Source: Archilochus colubris (lineage: Eukaryota; Chordata; Aves; Apodiformes; Trochilidae). Taken from it: a DNA stretch of 64,000 bases. The notes under the pieces are model-generated. The model was given only the letters and a program-made list of their open reading frames with translations, did no database searches and was not told the DNA's origin. Shown one piece after another: positions 1 to 14,562 of the stretch (the stretch's first letter is position 1; the number at the start of each line of letters is the position of its first letter). Made by a program: the position numbers and the translations under genes. The DNA lies in NCBI GenBank assembly GCA_023079485.1, contig CM041084.1, forward strand, positions 22,100,609 to 22,164,608. The letters run 5' to 3'.

Positions 1-3000
1 CTTCAAGAGAGCTTTGGGTCATTAAAAGTAATATGGCCAAATGTGCATAGCCACCCCTGGAGGTCTTTACAAGAGAGAATAAGAAAACATAAATGTATTT
101 TAAAGCATGTTTTTAATTCTTAGACTTCCTAGAAGGTAGGTTAATATACTAACATTAAATCTCTGTGCTAATCTTGTCGATTTATAGAGTTGTCATGTAT
201 CTGATCCATGCAGAAATGTTCTTGCACTTTGGGAAAAGCATTATTATTATTGAAACATTTATGAGATGTTTCACCCTTAGTATTTCCAGAAGTTATTTTT
301 AATCTCCATTTTTAAAATAAATTGGAATTGTGAGTAATCTGTGATTTAAGATGACCTGTGAGTGAAGAACTGTGGCCTACTTTTTTACTATTCAAATTAG
401 CTTGAGAAATTTACTTTAAAAAAAAACCATACATATATCAAAACAATTTCCAGTGAACTTATTTCAGACTTTATCTTTGTGCGTAACTCTAATGGCAAAA
501 GGAGCAGGTTGTGTACAGAAAAGAATAAACCTATTAGTTTGCGTGGCAGAGTGTTAGATAAATATCCTCTTTTTAGTAAGTTATCATGCCATGCAGAGCT
601 GTATTAAATTTCAGACTGTTCTGATTTATATGGAATTCTCCAATACATATCTATGGCACCTGGAGCACTGCAGTTAGTGTAGAATGTGCTGGGAGTGTGA
701 AGGTTGATGTTACAATAAATACATGAGCAGATATTCTTTAGCTGAGCAAGAAGGTATTTTAAAAGGTGCTTTTAAAATTGTTTACCTAAACAGTAAGAAT
801 ATTTCTACCCTTAACAGCTCCTAGCTATTGTTCATGTGTGGCTACTGACAGTTATATGAGCTATAAAACTCATCTCTGCTAAGTTGCCTTCTACTCTTCA
901 GTAATGCTTATTCCTGTACATACCTTCAATCATGTTACATTTGTTGCATAACCTGCTAAAGGAAAAATTAAAGCAATGGAAATATGAATCAGTGAAATAG
1001 CACAGATACTTCTCATATTTTATGACTTAAACTTCTTTATTTACTAATCAGTAAGTGTAAGCACACCTTGTGCAAGAGATAAATATTGCCAAAAACTTAA
1101 ATAGGAAGATCATCAGGAAAAACCTTGTGTTTTGCTGTTTTGCAATTGCTATTTTTAATTAGGCTTAATCTATGGAAGACCTGTATTCACAGCACAAGTA
1201 ATTAAAAAAATGTGTGCTGAGATAATTGTCTATCAAGGGGAGTAGAGTTGCCTCACCACTTTTTATTCTCTTAGCTGTCTTCTGTCCATCTGTTTTCTTA
1301 TGCTTGAGGCATGTCAGGCTTAAGCAATCCTGAGTCTGCTTCTCTCACACTTTAGGCTAGAAATCTGTGTCACAGCTATACATGAGGCTGTGCCTGAGCT
1401 AATACACCCTGCTGCACCAAGCTGCTTTTACATACATCAAGGTCCCTGGGACATAGTTCACCTCTCTTCTAGGCTTGTACAGCACCCACCGCTTCAGGGT
1501 CCTGGGGTCTAGGAGAAGAGCTCCCAGGTACAATAAATGTGAAAAGAACAGCCAAACAGTGGCACTTTATGAAGTGCCATCACTACTAATTTCCCAGAGG
1601 CTGAGCTGATTCAAGAAACTCCATCTCACACTGCACTTTGCATAATTGCCTTTCTCACGAGCTGCTTCTTCCACCACTGGTCCCATCCCTGGCTAACTTG
1701 TTAATTAACAACTTTTCCTGCTGTCAAGCAGGACAGGCTTACCAAATTCCTTGGTGTCTACAGACATTAATTTGAAAACTACTGATCATAACTTTCACTG
1801 CTAACAGAGAAACAAAATGTGCGCAGCCTTCGGATTCAGGCCTGCTATGGACACCCAGGTATATTTTAAGACAGAGGCATAAACAGCTGGCATCATCCAA
1901 ATTTTTTTACTATATTTTCTTTTCTTTAAAGTATCAACAGGTTATTTTTCCATTGAAAACCGAAATTCTTAATAGAGAACTCAAATTCCTGAAAAATCAA
2001 AAAAAAAAAAAAACAAAAAAAACCAAAAAAACCCTTAGGGGAAGATTTCTATTTTTTTTTCATCATGGAAAGTCTTTTTTTTTTCCAAGATTTACTTCAA
2101 ATATTTTTACCAATCTCACATACAGATTATTGATAAATTTATCATGCTGTCTTCCTTCAGTTTAAGCAATCCTCAGCAAATAATTCTCAGTAGTCTATCA
2201 CAGAAATTAACTGCTTCTAAGATAGACTAAGCTCAATATGGTGGTATTTGAGATGCAGAATTCCCCTTCCTAAGGGAGGAATTGGAAGACAAGTAGTAAA
2301 GGTTCATAAAAGCTGTGGTAAGGGATTTCTGAGTCAGCTATGTTTCTTTTACAACGCAATTGATCTTTATAATTCAAATTATTATTCCTTAAACCTTTTT
2401 AATTTAATTTTGTTACTTCTCTACCTTTCATGCATCACTTAATTGCTTTTTGGAGAAAGATAATCAATGTAAAAAAAATATTTCATGACTAATAAAAAAG
2501 TAATTCCATAAAGATTGTTTAAACTTTTGGGAAATATTCCAGCCTGAAATTAATAGCTTTGGAGAATGACTCTTCACTTGAATGGAAAATGCCACTGCAG
2601 TCAATTCCTTCTTAATACTAACAGATACCATGAACACAGGACTCCATCTTAAGCCAGAGTGATACGTGAATGTTCAGTACCTCCAAAAATCAGGCCTATA
2701 ATGAGCTCTGCCCTTCTCCAGTTCTGTTTTGCTAATCTTGCTGAAAGACATGATCAAGGGGAACTCAGTCACACCTTGCTGGCAACAGATGTTCCAGTTG
2801 AAATGAAACATAGGTAAATGGAGTTTAGTCCCTCCTGATTTGAATAATATATTTCACAAATGTTAAACAGAGGAATTTAACCCACCTCTGGTTTTCAGTT
2901 AGTGCTGTGATACTGTTATGAATGTTTACAAGACCCAGACCTGTCATGACCTCATCTACAGACAGTGACTGGCACTACAGAAGGGGAAACAAAATCCTCA

Positions 3001-3211
3001 GTAGCAAAGGAGAGGTTTTCCAACTCACGAGGTCCTCCCTTCTACAACTTCGTTTTAGTGTTTGCTATCATACTCCTGACTAGTCTTCATATCTGTTGAA
3101 TTAGTATTTTAAAGATTAAAGGAAAATCAGGGTATTGGAGACAGATTATAGCAGTTCTGGTGGGGAGAGGCTGTGCACTATTTACACTGGCAAACAGGAA
3201 TAAAAAGGAGA
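1..3211. other. AT-rich non-coding DNA, no gene seen
   Basis: No exon, RNA gene or recognisable transposon is visible here. The short open frames have no family signature and their composition follows the AT-rich background. An A-rich tract at about 1998-2031 and a T-rich stretch at about 2050-2090 produce the low-complexity frame at 1953-2165. Either intron or intergenic DNA would fit. Confidence 0.7.
1998..2031. repeat. A-rich low-complexity tract
   Basis: The tract is nearly pure A with a few interspersed C bases, followed about 20 bases later by T-rich runs. No retrotransposon body with a matching tail is visible next to it, so it is best called simple sequence. Confidence 0.85.
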
Positions 3212-4430
3212 AATCACAGAATCAGCAGGGCTGGAAAGGACCTCTGAGATCATCAAGTTCAACCCTTGATCCACTGCCACTGTGGTTACCAGACCATGGC
3301 ACTGAGTGCCACATCAGTCTCTTTTTAAAAACCTCCAGGGACAGAAAATCCACCATCTCTCTGAGCAGCCCATTCCAATGCCTGATCACCCTCTCTGTAA
3401 ATAATTTTTTCCAAAATATCTAACCTAAACCTCCCCTGGCAGAGCTTATGTCCTCTTGTTTTTGTGGTAGCTGCCTGGGAAAAGAGCCCGACCCACCCCA
3501 CCCCCTCCAGCTACCCCATCCTTTCAGGGAGTTGCAGAGAGTGATGAGGTCTCCCCTGAGCCTCCTTCTTCTCCAGACTGAACACCTCCAGCTCCCTCAG
3601 CCCTTCCTGACAGGACTTGTGCTGGATCCCTTCACAGCCTCCTTGCTCTTCTCTGGACATGCTCCAGGACCTCAATCTCCTTCCTGAATTGAGGGGCCCA
3701 GAACTGGACACAGGACTCAAGGTGTGGCCTCAACAGCGCTGAGTACAGGGGAAGAATCCTTTCCCTGGACCTGCTGGCCACACTGTTCCGGATACAGGCC
3801 AGGATGCCATTGGCCTTCTTGGCCACCTGGGCACACTGCTGGCTCATGTTCAGCTTCCTGTCAATCCAAACTCCCAGGTCCCTTTCTGTCTGGCTGCTCT
3901 CCAGCCACTCTGTCCCCAGCCTGTAGCGCTGCATGGGGTTGTTGTGGCCAAAGTGCAGGACCTGGCACTTGGCCGTGTTGAACCTCATCCTGTTGGAATC
4001 AGCCCAACTCTCCAGGCTGTCCAGGTCCCTCTGCAGAGCTCTCCTGCCTTCCAGCTGATCCACACTCCCCCCCAACTTAGTGTTGTCTGTGAATTTGCTA
4101 ATTGTGGACTCAATCCCCTCATCTAAATCATCAGTGAAGATATTGAACAGGACTGGGCCCAGCACTGATCCCTTGGGACACCACTGGTGAGAGGCCACCA
4201 ACTGGATCAGCACCATTCAGCACCACTCTCTGGGGCCCTCCAGCAGTTCCTAACGGAGCACAGAGTGCTCCTGCCTGAGCCGTGGGCTGCCAGCTTTCCT
4301 GGGAGAATGCTGTGGGAAAGAGTGTCAAAAGCTTTGCTGAAGTCCAGGCAGACTCCATCCACAGCCTTCCTTCCCCTCATCCACCAAGTGGGTCACCTGA
4401 TCATAAAAGGAGATCAGGTTGGATCTGGAG
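3212..4430 (-). mobile_element. CR1 LINE fragment, 5'-truncated, minus strand
   Basis: Read on the minus strand, this copy runs from the RT domain through the ORF2 C-terminus to the CR1 3' UTR, whose conserved text on the plus strand (ggctggaaaggacctctgag) begins at about 3229. The same 3' half recurs at 44316-44764 and 45566-46881. The copy is truncated at its 5' end near 4430, close to the RT motif A region, as is usual for CR1. It is older than the 45566-49320 copy: motif A (D-F-S-K-A-F-D, codons at 4344-4324 on the minus strand) lies in a different frame from motifs B and C, and the terminal ATTCTATG-type repeats are eroded. Confidence 0.95.
3632..4216 (-). pseudogene. Broken CR1 ORF2 RT and C-terminal segment
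   Basis: This open frame of 194 codons is the RT fingers/palm-to-thumb part of CR1 ORF2. It contains the end of motif B (G-S-V-L-G-P-V-L-F, about residues 16-24) and motif C. Motif C reads F-T-D-N (residues 42-45) where an active CR1 has F-A-D-D, so one of the two catalytic aspartates is lost. Motif A lies upstream in another frame. The segment after motif C (tryptophan-rich thumb, L-N-M-S-Q-Q-C, R-N-S-V-A-S-R) matches the RT frame at 45655-46746. The start codon has no meaning because the element is truncated and frameshifted. It cannot encode a working RT. Confidence 0.9.
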
Positions 4431-4830
4431 GGGTAGGAGCTGTGCACAATAGGTCCCAGTGCTTCCTTCCTCAGGAGTCCCAGCCCTGAAAGCTCCACTT
4501 CCCCATCTGTGCATCCCTCCCAAGTAATGCAAGGTACTTGCAGTATTCCCACTGGCTTTGATTTCCTCCCACCCATTATCCAAACAGCCCTTGCCCACCA
4601 CCATCCCCTCAGGTGCTTGCTGCTTTGGGTTCCCATTTCAGAGCTCAGGAGATGGTCAGGGCTCCCTGTCCACCTGCCAGGACTGCCACAGGCCTTCAGA
4701 GCAAAGCCCGCACTGTGATCATCCCACTTAGTGAAACCTCAAAAATCTTACTGACCACCACATACAACCCAGCCCAGACCATTCCCTCCCTTCACACTTC
4801 TTTGCAAGTGTGTGGATCTTCCATGTAACA
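4431..4830. other. Unidentified GC-richer block beside the CR1 truncation point
   Basis: The stretch is visibly richer in G+C than the DNA on its far side and joins the truncated 5' end of the CR1 copy directly. It does not match the expected upstream CR1 ORF2 sequence as carried by the copy at 46747-46881. Short frames exist on both strands without family motifs. It may be an older unrecognised repeat into which CR1 inserted, or ordinary unique DNA. I cannot identify it. Confidence 0.4.
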
Positions 4831-7800
4831 AAAATCTAACCAGGGTGTACTCTGAATGAAGATAAATGGCACATTCATTTGAAAAAAAAGAGGTAAGGCT
4901 CCTCATTCTTGTAAAATTTGTGGGAACACCTTTATAAGCCTTTTAGTTTAATCCCACCAAGTCTGAAAAAGTATTTCTTTTGCAAGTTTTAAATTTACCA
5001 TATTTCAGAAAAATATCTCTTTGTTCTTTTTCATGAGGTAGTGAGCTAAGGTGTTATTTTTTTGTTGTTTTCTCTCCTTGGTCCTTATATGGATCTTCCT
5101 AAAATACACACTCCCTATCCTTCCAGCATTGTCATTAGAGTGATTTTCAAACACATAATCATGCTATGACCTTTTACTGATTGCCCTTTAATTTAACAAT
5201 ATCCTTTCTAAGTTAGGATAACAGGCCCCTGTGCAGTAGTTCATGTAGGAATAATAGTATATATTAATTTCTATTTTCTTCTTCATCCACCTTTCTTGTT
5301 TGCTTTTATCACCAGAGGCACTGTAAGCACAGATCCTCATTAAGCTGTTTTGCAGATACCTCTTTGATTTCACAAGAACAGTGGTCAGGTGTAGGGAGAG
5401 GGAGTTCCAAGTGCCCATTTTTGATTTCCAAAATATTATTTTGCAGTTTTGCTGGAGATGGCACCAACCTATCCACTGGAAGGAATAGGTAAGTGTTGCT
5501 GGGCCAATTAGATCTAGACAGTCTCTGACCCCTAAGTGTAGGCCACTACACTGTTGTACTTTTTCTGTTCAAGTGTATATTATTGAGTATTTTTGACCTT
5601 GCACTCACTTTACTATATAACTCTGAATTTGACTATTCTAAATAACTTCCTGCCATCTGCTCATTTGACTAATGACTTCATCTCCTCCCCTTACCATATA
5701 TTCCTTACAAATAGAGCTTAAACAAATGGAGAACTGTGGGCCATCCAGCTGCTAATTTTGTGTCACGATACACTCAGACAAAAGGCAAGAGGCTAAGATA
5801 AAAAAGAGTATCTGATCATTCTGAAGTGTCTAACCATGCACAATTTTATTTATTCTGATGGTAACGTTTCAGTGATTCTTAGGGTCTCTGCTTTTGAAAT
5901 ACTACCTGGCCTGAAATGATATACAAAGAAACAGTGGTTGACCAGGACAACCTAATTTAGCTGAGGATTCTCTACCAGGCTTTAATGGGACCTGGATTAC
6001 ACAGCATTTTAATTAGCATTGTAACCCCCAAAAGTACACATCAAAACCCATGATCCCACAAGCCATACCCAGCCTTGACAGCTAGATGCCATTGGTTAAA
6101 AAACACATATTCAGATGACAGATAAGGTTATATTGTTTTTAGGATTAGCCCCAAATAATGTCTATAACTAAGACTGTTAAGATTCCTTTTGGGGTGGAGA
6201 AGGGAATGCCAAACTGCCCTCACTCAATAAAGGTATGGCACTGAGACTGATGCAAGAGAAAAGCTTCATATAAAGGATTTAGTAGGACCACAACTCAAAG
6301 GACTCCAAGAAAAGGCTCTATACTGCTTGGAGAAAAAAGTGACCAACACCAACAGAGAGAGAATCTTCCACCTTCTTATTAGGAAAGGAAAAAAAAAACA
6401 AAAAAACAGGCAAAGAGGTAACAGGGTTTAAATGCATCCGCTAGTGTGAGAGAGCACAAAAAGCAACCAGCTGCTTAAGCTCTAGAAGTTTATTGTTGCC
6501 AAGGGAAAGGTGAATGCCCTGTGCTCTGCCCTTTCTCCCAAAGAGGAATGCAAGGAAGAAATCCTGTGAAAAGGTTAGTCATAGCCGTGGTGATGTCTTG
6601 CTGCTGCTATATTTAGGTTATTTGAAGTATCTCAGATATAAGCACTATTTAGTACAATAAAATGAGTCATGACTGACCAGAACTAGGAGACTGAAACCCT
6701 CGCCAAATGTAGAAGAGGGAAAATCTATTTCCTGTTCATGTGATATATGTATCAGTCTGGGGGACAAACTCCCAAGAGCAATCACACTTGCCCAGAGGCA
6801 CATGGAAAACCAGGTTGATTTATGGCAGAATATGCAGCAATTAACAACTCCATATTGACCCAGAGAAATGCAAAGTGGCCTGAAACCTCGCCTGCTCCAT
6901 GCTACAATCTTAGACTGCAGGTACTTCTCCATGAACCAGGGTGTGGACAAATATTTTGTCCATTCCAAACCTCTGCCAGCAGACACAATTCACTAAAATA
7001 GATACTCCTGCAACTTCTTCACGTGTTCTTTACATGTTCTACATGTCAGAAGCTGTTTCTTACAGATGCTTAATGTAAATTCTGGCTAATTCTCAGAGGC
7101 AATTAAGATCTAGTTCTCCCTCAACTCTGAGCTTCTTCAGAGTAGAGGAAATTTTGACCATAGATAAGTTAAGAAATAAGTCAAGAAGATGGAAAACTAA
7201 GTCCATTTAAAAAGTATTAGATATTGATTTGTAGTCTCTTATGCTCCTACTGTATTAGTCCAGCTAAAGTTGTACTATAAGGATTATTTAGGATTTGCAG
7301 ATAAAAAGAGGTATTAAAGCAAATATAACCAAGAAAAAGAACTTTCCAATTCTCTCAAAATTCCCTAAAAAAATCCTCTCCCAAACCCTTACTAATTTTT
7401 CAAATAATCCAATTTGATGAGAATACAATAGTTCACTGCCATTAATATACAGCATTTTGTTGTGCATTACATGTATGAATTGCATTAATTTACAGTTTAA
7501 TTTGTTAGGAAAAGAGTCCTAATGGAGCCTTACTAAAGGAAAATACACTTTTTCACTCACTCATTGCATTATTATGTGAACACAAAATATCTCAAGAATG
7601 CTTCAGGGGTATACAAGCTTCATTAGAAAGATAATCCACTGCAATATGATAAAACATAAGGTACCTATTTACTCTACCATGGCACAGATGAGGACTTTAT
7701 TTTAAACTGATTGCAGATTGAATTTTTGCATGATGTTTTCCTTAAACTGCCTTGCTTAATCTAGAAGTACATTAAAATACTCATCTGCCAGCTGTGCTGG

Positions 7801-10800
7801 TTTCAGCTGTAGCAAATTCATTATTATTATCCTCCTGACATTATTTTCTTCCCATGGAATAAAATATTACTGTAACAGGATTTTAGAAGAGAAAAAAATG
7901 TAAAGTTTATTATTATGTTTTGCCTTTTGTTTTTTATCCTACCCTTGAATTATACTGAATTATTTTAGTAATTAACAGGTTTGCTACAACGAGGCAGATT
8001 TGCAAATGTCTCTAGCACAGAAATTTAAAAAGATGTGTTTACCAAGTTAGGAAAAACAAAAACAATCAAACAAAAAAAAAAGCCAAACTACTAACATTTC
8101 TCTCTCACTTATTTGTGTAAGCGTCTTCCACAGCCACTTAAAATGACAGTATTCGGTGTGAAGGCATGTGATATAGTGGTGGTTGAATCCAGCCCACGGA
8201 CTTCAGAAGGTGACAGGCATTTTTGACTGTCTGTTCTTCATTCTCACCCTCCAAGGTCATTTCAAAAACTCCCTGTATCAGCTCAAGAACTTGCTTTACT
8301 TTCTATTAGAAGATACATTTTATCCTGATACACTGTTGACATGTACTCAGTTCACTAAGTTTCTTTATTTTTCTTATATAAATGACAAAACATCAAAACA
8401 ACTGATAAAAACTGAACCAAGTGCAAAAACATTGTTATTCCATAGCATTTTTAAGAATATACTGCATACCATTTTTGAGCCTAGGTGCAAAATATAAATC
8501 CCAAATTTATAAAATACCAAAATCCCTTAATCCAGTTAAACTGCATCTATGTTAGCAAGCAATGTAGAGCAGCAGAAGTGGTTTGTGAAGTAGAATAGCT
8601 GGTGAGGGGCTGATATCCTCCCCGTTCACATTGCATTTTTTTTTCCTTAAATCAAACTACTTATGTTCTGCTCTCAGAGGCTGACTGTCAATTCACCATT
8701 GTTGAACTCCTGGAGTTTCATCTAAGTTCCACACAAAGCTTATTCGGTTCATGTCCTCTGAGACTGCTCCACAGTGCAAACCAAAACACAGTGTGGGAGT
8801 ACAATTGAGGTGTTCAGTGAATTCTGTGGATGACCATAGATACCCCATAGGTCTTGATCTGTCTCTCAAAGTACTGCTCCATCTCTATTTCTGAAGTCTG
8901 GTTCTCAGTCACGATAGACTATACTGGATCCCATTTTATTTCTTGTATTGGCTGGCACCACAAGAAAACAAGTTATTGTGGCACAGCCTATCAGGATTAT
9001 TTTTCTGCCAAACAGGTTACAGAACAGCTTTTAGCCTGTCAGACACACTTTTCTCTTCAGAATATGGGAATTGGCTTCAGACATGACAAAAATTACTAAT
9101 CCCTGGTAAGATCTCAAGCACACGTGGCCTCCTGATATATCTTCTTTTATCTTGAAGAAGTTACGGGTTGAAGACCTTTACTCCCTGCCTCTACTCCCCA
9201 CAAAAAAATTAGTGCAGGGACAGGGCACACATATGTCCATCACAGACTTTCAACAGATGCCAGAAAGATTTTGCAGTAAGAGGAGTCCACGTGTCTATTT
9301 TGTCCTTGACCATTTTGCTGAGGCACCAGTGACTCTGACAGTAGATTTGCAATATGGGCCCATCTACAGTTTGATCATATTCTGTTGGCTCTCTTCACAC
9401 ATATTATCAAAAAGCCAACAGGTAAAGTTGGCTTTTTTTCTCTTTCACCTATGGGCAGATCTGAGTCAGTGACCTTGAGATGAAGGGCTCTGTATTTCAG
9501 TATCATACTTTCCAAGAGATGCTGTAACTCAGGCTGCTGAAATATCTAAAGATACAATTTCTCTAGACAGACACTGAATGAGCTTCATTTTAAGAGCAAA
9601 GTGACATTACTCTGTCTTACCCACACAGACTACCTCAACCTTTAAAGACAGAAATGTGATCTTTACCCATATCATTGCAAGCACTTCTCTTGATGTTATC
9701 CTTTTCCTTCATATCAGAAAAAGATAAACTCCAAAGCCTTCTCAGAAACAGGCATGTGGAGAAAACTGATTTTTTTTTCCCTGTGATTTTAAATAAGAAA
9801 AAAAAGCATGACTTAGAGTAAGTTGCCATTCCTTCTTTTAGATGTGAATCACTTCAGCTCTGGGACTAGGGATAGTTGGTAACTCTCTTTGTCTCACTCC
9901 AAATTGCAGCAGTCTGCAAACTGGCAAATAGACTTAAATCCATAATATCATAGTCCCACTAATCTGGGGGCAATATCACTGTCATCTGGAGCAATTACTG
10001 ATAATCTGCAAAAGGCAATCTCTTTGTGGCACTGAGCACAAGAGTGGGAATGGAGACACAGTCAAATGGAGACACAAATAAGACAGAATCTCAGTGAATA
10101 CACATGCTTAGATTCCAAAATTCTAGGAGGGAAAAAGAATAGCTGTTTTTAGCCATCTTTCCCTCTTAGAGGAACAATAGGAAAACAGACTTGGTCTGGA
10201 AAGTGAGGTGAAAACAATGAGAAACTATGAGGAAAATTAATGAATAACATAACTAGAAACTGAATACATGAAATACCCTCTAGAGACATGGCCAGAATGT
10301 GAGGAATAAACAGAAATAACTCAAAGGCTTAACTAATTAGCTCCACAAACTTCTAGTGGTATATATTAAGTATAAAAGGAAACACCTTGGGAGGGGTGAA
10401 AAGTGCCTGAGATTCAGTGGTAGAGAGGCTATTTATCAAGAGCACTTGCTGAACTTCAGGAAAAATACATCTCATGAAATGTATATTTAACGGCTCTAGT
10501 TGAGATAAGAAAGAAAAGACAGTGTTATGAAAATATTTCACTGCTAAATCAATGAGAGGCTGCTGCATGTGCTTGTTTAGAGACAAACCTAAGAACAACC
10601 TAAGAGAGGTAGCCTGTTGGTTACTGGGCCAGAACTCCCCTGCCTGTATTTTGGAACAACTTTATCAGTGAGGCCCAAAATGTTTGCCACAGGTACTGGA
10701 GACACTCTTTGGAAGGGGGATTATTGGGACACAATTAATGCTATTTTCCATTTGATTCTGACTGAAGTGGAACATAATTTGGGTTGAAGAGAAGTTGCTG

Positions 10801-13800
10801 GAAAACATTTGATGCTGATAGTTATTGCTGAAGAATGGCATGTAAAGAGGATCTTGTTTCTTTTGCACCAGAAACAAAAAGGGAAGAAAAAGGGTCACAT
10901 CTGCAAGCTTCCTGTGGTGATGGTCACAGGCAGGTAACAAAAACGTACCAAATGAAGTATTCCATCCCATATGCATCATACTCTATATAAATCTAAGAGA
11001 TCACAAAAGTTAAAATCTCTTTTTCCATGGCTGGTGTCCAGGCCAGACTCTGTCAGTTCATCTGCCTTTGATATATTTTATATATTTATATGTATTTGTA
11101 TATCTTTTTCATCATTATTGCTTCATTAAAGTTATGTAGTTTATTTTCCAAGTAATAAGCCTCTTCCTTATTCTCTTTCCATTCTGTTTCTGGAAAGGGA
11201 TAAGGAATAATAGACAGCACCTCTCACTCTTTTAATTACCAGCCCAAACTAGACAAAACTATCTCAAAGTTAAGAAGTCTAGCAGAAGAAATTTTAACAG
11301 TATTAACATCAATTTAATGATCTGAAAATGGAAGAAGAACCTTCACACAAAATGAAAACAAGGGCACATTCTTAAGGATTCTTAAGGTTAAGCAAGGCTT
11401 AGGCTAAAATGAGTTATGATTAAAAAGGGACCTAGCAGGCAACAAGATTCTACAAATACACTATCTATTAAAGAAGTAAAAGGAAGTGTCAAGAAGGAGA
11501 TGAAATTATTAATTACTCAAGGAAGGCTAAGGTATCTAATGCCTTCTTTCAGACTTCAAAAAAATGTTAACTATCATCCAATTCTTAATTAAGTTACATT
11601 TTTAAATGAGATAGGCACATCTTCCTGAATATGAAAAAAATAGAGATTTTAAATTTAGCTTAGTCTAATGAATTTCAATTAAGTGTACTTAAGAAGGTGA
11701 CCACAGTAATCTTTGAATTATACCACTTACCTTGAAGAGTTTCTGAAGGATACTAGAATTCTCTTAAGATAAAAAGAGGGCAAACACAACATCACACTTC
11801 AAAAAGGGGGGAAATATCTCTACTAGGGTACAAACCAGTTCCTGGACTATTCTTGAAAAATTCTGACACAATTTACTAAAAATCTATTTAGAAGGCACAA
11901 GAGAGTAATAAAAAACAAAAACCATGGATTTATCATGAACAAATCACATCAAGTCAATCTCATTTCTTTCTTTGATTGCTGACCTAGAGAAAAAGAGAAA
12001 AGTCACATTGAGATACATTTGGACTTTAGTAACACTTTTCTAATATCTATTCTAAATATGACTATCTATCCTAAATTCTAATGTTCCAGTATACAAATCA
12101 GAGAATTAACATCTAGATGAAATAATGTTCAGGTGGGCTGAAAAATCTGTAGTGACCTATGAGAGAAGTTTAAGGTAAACCAGGTCAGTTTTGCCTAACA
12201 AAGACCTGGAAGATTGCACTACAACTATTTCTACTACATCAGAAATTGTTATTTTATATGTATTGGCATATATATGTATATACACATATATACATGAGCA
12301 CATATATATGACAGGTAAGACAAAAAAGCTTGAATTGCAACGTGGGTGATCAGGACCTCCTACTGGAACAAACATTTTTTGTTGTAAGAGTAGCTGAAAC
12401 AACATAATGGACTGAATGTCTCCAGTTTTTTTGAATAAATGATTATAACAATATTTCAAAGATGTTCTGTTGCTTTCAAGAAGCATTTGCTCTTTGGTCA
12501 AGCAAAAGGCTGCTGAAACTTGAGAATTATGCACCTAGCACAGGACTTAGAGAGACAGCTAATCTTTAAGGCCAAAATTTATGAGTACAATGTTCTGTGT
12601 TCAGCAGCTACCTACCTGTGTGCTCATTTGGAGCTCCCAGTTTGGTCTGCAAATTACACGTATACAGACAGTTCTTCTGTTATGATTGCCCAGAACTGCC
12701 ACCCAGAGCTGCATAAGTCCCTTTTAAAGCCCTTGTGGGATACAGAACAATGCCTAAAAATCCATTTTTAGGATTCTGCAGAAGTCTGCAGAAGATGCAG
12801 ACTTCACCACACACCAAAAGCAAAATGAAGAAATCTTATGCAAAAACCAGGAAAACAGACATCCTATACTTTGTATCATAGCTCAATGCTTTTGATACTT
12901 ACCAAGCACATCCTTGTGACCCAGGAGCTCCTGTTACCCACTTCAGCATGTTCTAACCCTTGGGTTTCACTCTGACCCTAAACCAGGTTTGCAGCTCCTT
13001 AACAATGAATATCCATTCACCTCTGTAGATGCTACTTCCAGAATGTATCTGGGGCCTGATTTGTTTTGTAGAAAGCCTGTATTACTCCATATCTTCCTAG
13101 GAGTCACAGATTTATAGTAAGGCAGTAGTATTTTCTGCTATGATCTTTTTCTTTAAGTGGTAAGTAGTAAAAGTTTACATGACAAACCACTCCTGAGTTC
13201 CCAGCAGACTGAATTTTCCCTTTACTCCATCATGCAGCACAACCATTCCTCCGTGTGCAGGGTGTCCTAAGTGCTTTGTTAGACATCACAAGCATTTCTC
13301 AAACTGATGGCATTCTTCATGACCAAAAGCAAGGTCTAGTGAGTGGACCTAACAGCATGTCAATACTGTAGCTTAGCATATTCACTGAACTACTCTGCAT
13401 GCACAATGGCTCTCCTTTTCTGTTGCAGAGGGAAAAATATCAAACAAGGGAGAATCCAAAAAGCAGTCATCCAAACAGAGGAGCATGTGATCTAAAAATA
13501 TGACCTATCTCAGCATCATCAGGTGTTTGTACTATGCAATATAGTCAAAGGTAGACAGTCTCAGTTATAATATTTCTGAGACTTGCTTTTAAATTTTAGG
13601 AACTGTTAGAAAACTCAGATTGAATGCATGGGTTGTCTGGACTCCTGAAATAGTAGTGCTAACTTCTCATTCAGACAGCCTTGTTCCATTTACAAGCCTC
13701 TGAATTCACACAGATCAATCTCCACTGTTCATTCATTTCAAATAGCAGCCACTGAGCTTTACATTCCAGTTTTGGGTTTTGGATGGGGGGGTTGTTGGTG

Positions 13801-14562
13801 CTTTTTGTTGGTTTCCTTAAAATAGAGCTGGGAAGCAGTACTTGCAATTAATATTTTGACATTTTTATTTCTCGTATTTATAAACACTAACCACATTTTC
13901 ACAAGTGTTTTCATTATTCAGAATTTATTGTAGAATTATGTCTTAGATAACTCTTTCCTGTAGTTTTCCACTAGGACCCTGATATTCCTGTAAAAATTGG
14001 TGTTACTACAACTGGAGACATGACATGCTTGTCTATTTGTCTGCATACCATCCAAACTGTTACATAAGGTTTCATTTTTGTAGAACCTGTCCAAAAATTG
14101 CAGATAAACAACAGAAAACTTACATCTTATCACAACATGATGGATATCTTTTTTTTTTCTAATGACAGGTATTTGCTACTCACTTGAATGGTTTGCAAGA
14201 GCTTTCTGAATTCTGCATCATTTTCTAAGAGATATCTGAGGTTTTGACTGCACTGAAGTCATTTTAAAAGAGGGCAGAAGGCAAGGAATGAAAATTACAA
14301 TAGAAAACACATCCTTTTAAAAAGAGTTCTAGTGCCTTTGCAAGATGTTATTATCCAAAATTGTGTGAAAGGACAATACATATATGTGAAACTATCACAA
14401 ACAGGAATTATTTTCCAGCAACCACCTGTATTAAAGACTTGGTAATATTCTTTCTCCCACCTCCAGTTGCTTCCTGGTAAGGAAGTTATTGTCCCTCTGT
14501 TTGTTCTTCTCACTGCTTCTCCCTCTTTGTCCATCTTTTAACCTGCAACCTTCTTCCTTCAG
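4831..14562. other. AT-rich non-coding DNA, no gene seen
   Basis: No CR1, LTR, RNA gene or convincing exon is recognised. Frames of up to 125 codons are spread over both strands with no motifs, no signal peptides and no shared order, as expected for chance frames. Minor simple sequence includes T/A alternation near 11078-11105 and an AT/GT dinucleotide-like stretch at 12267-12310. Confidence 0.65.
12267..12310. repeat. AT-rich dinucleotide-like microsatellite
   Basis: The stretch consists of imperfect alternating TA, TG and CA steps broken by single substitutions. No transposon is attached to it. Confidence 0.7.

Noticed and set aside
5447..5488. 42-bp segment between an acceptor-like ttttgcag and a donor-like gtaagt
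   Set aside because: It is very short with a weak upstream tract, and such pairs arise by chance many times in 64 kb.
7793..7830. Text resembling an avian LTR start (ctgtgctggtttcagctg)
   Set aside because: The similarity does not continue past about 20 bases and no second terminus was found.
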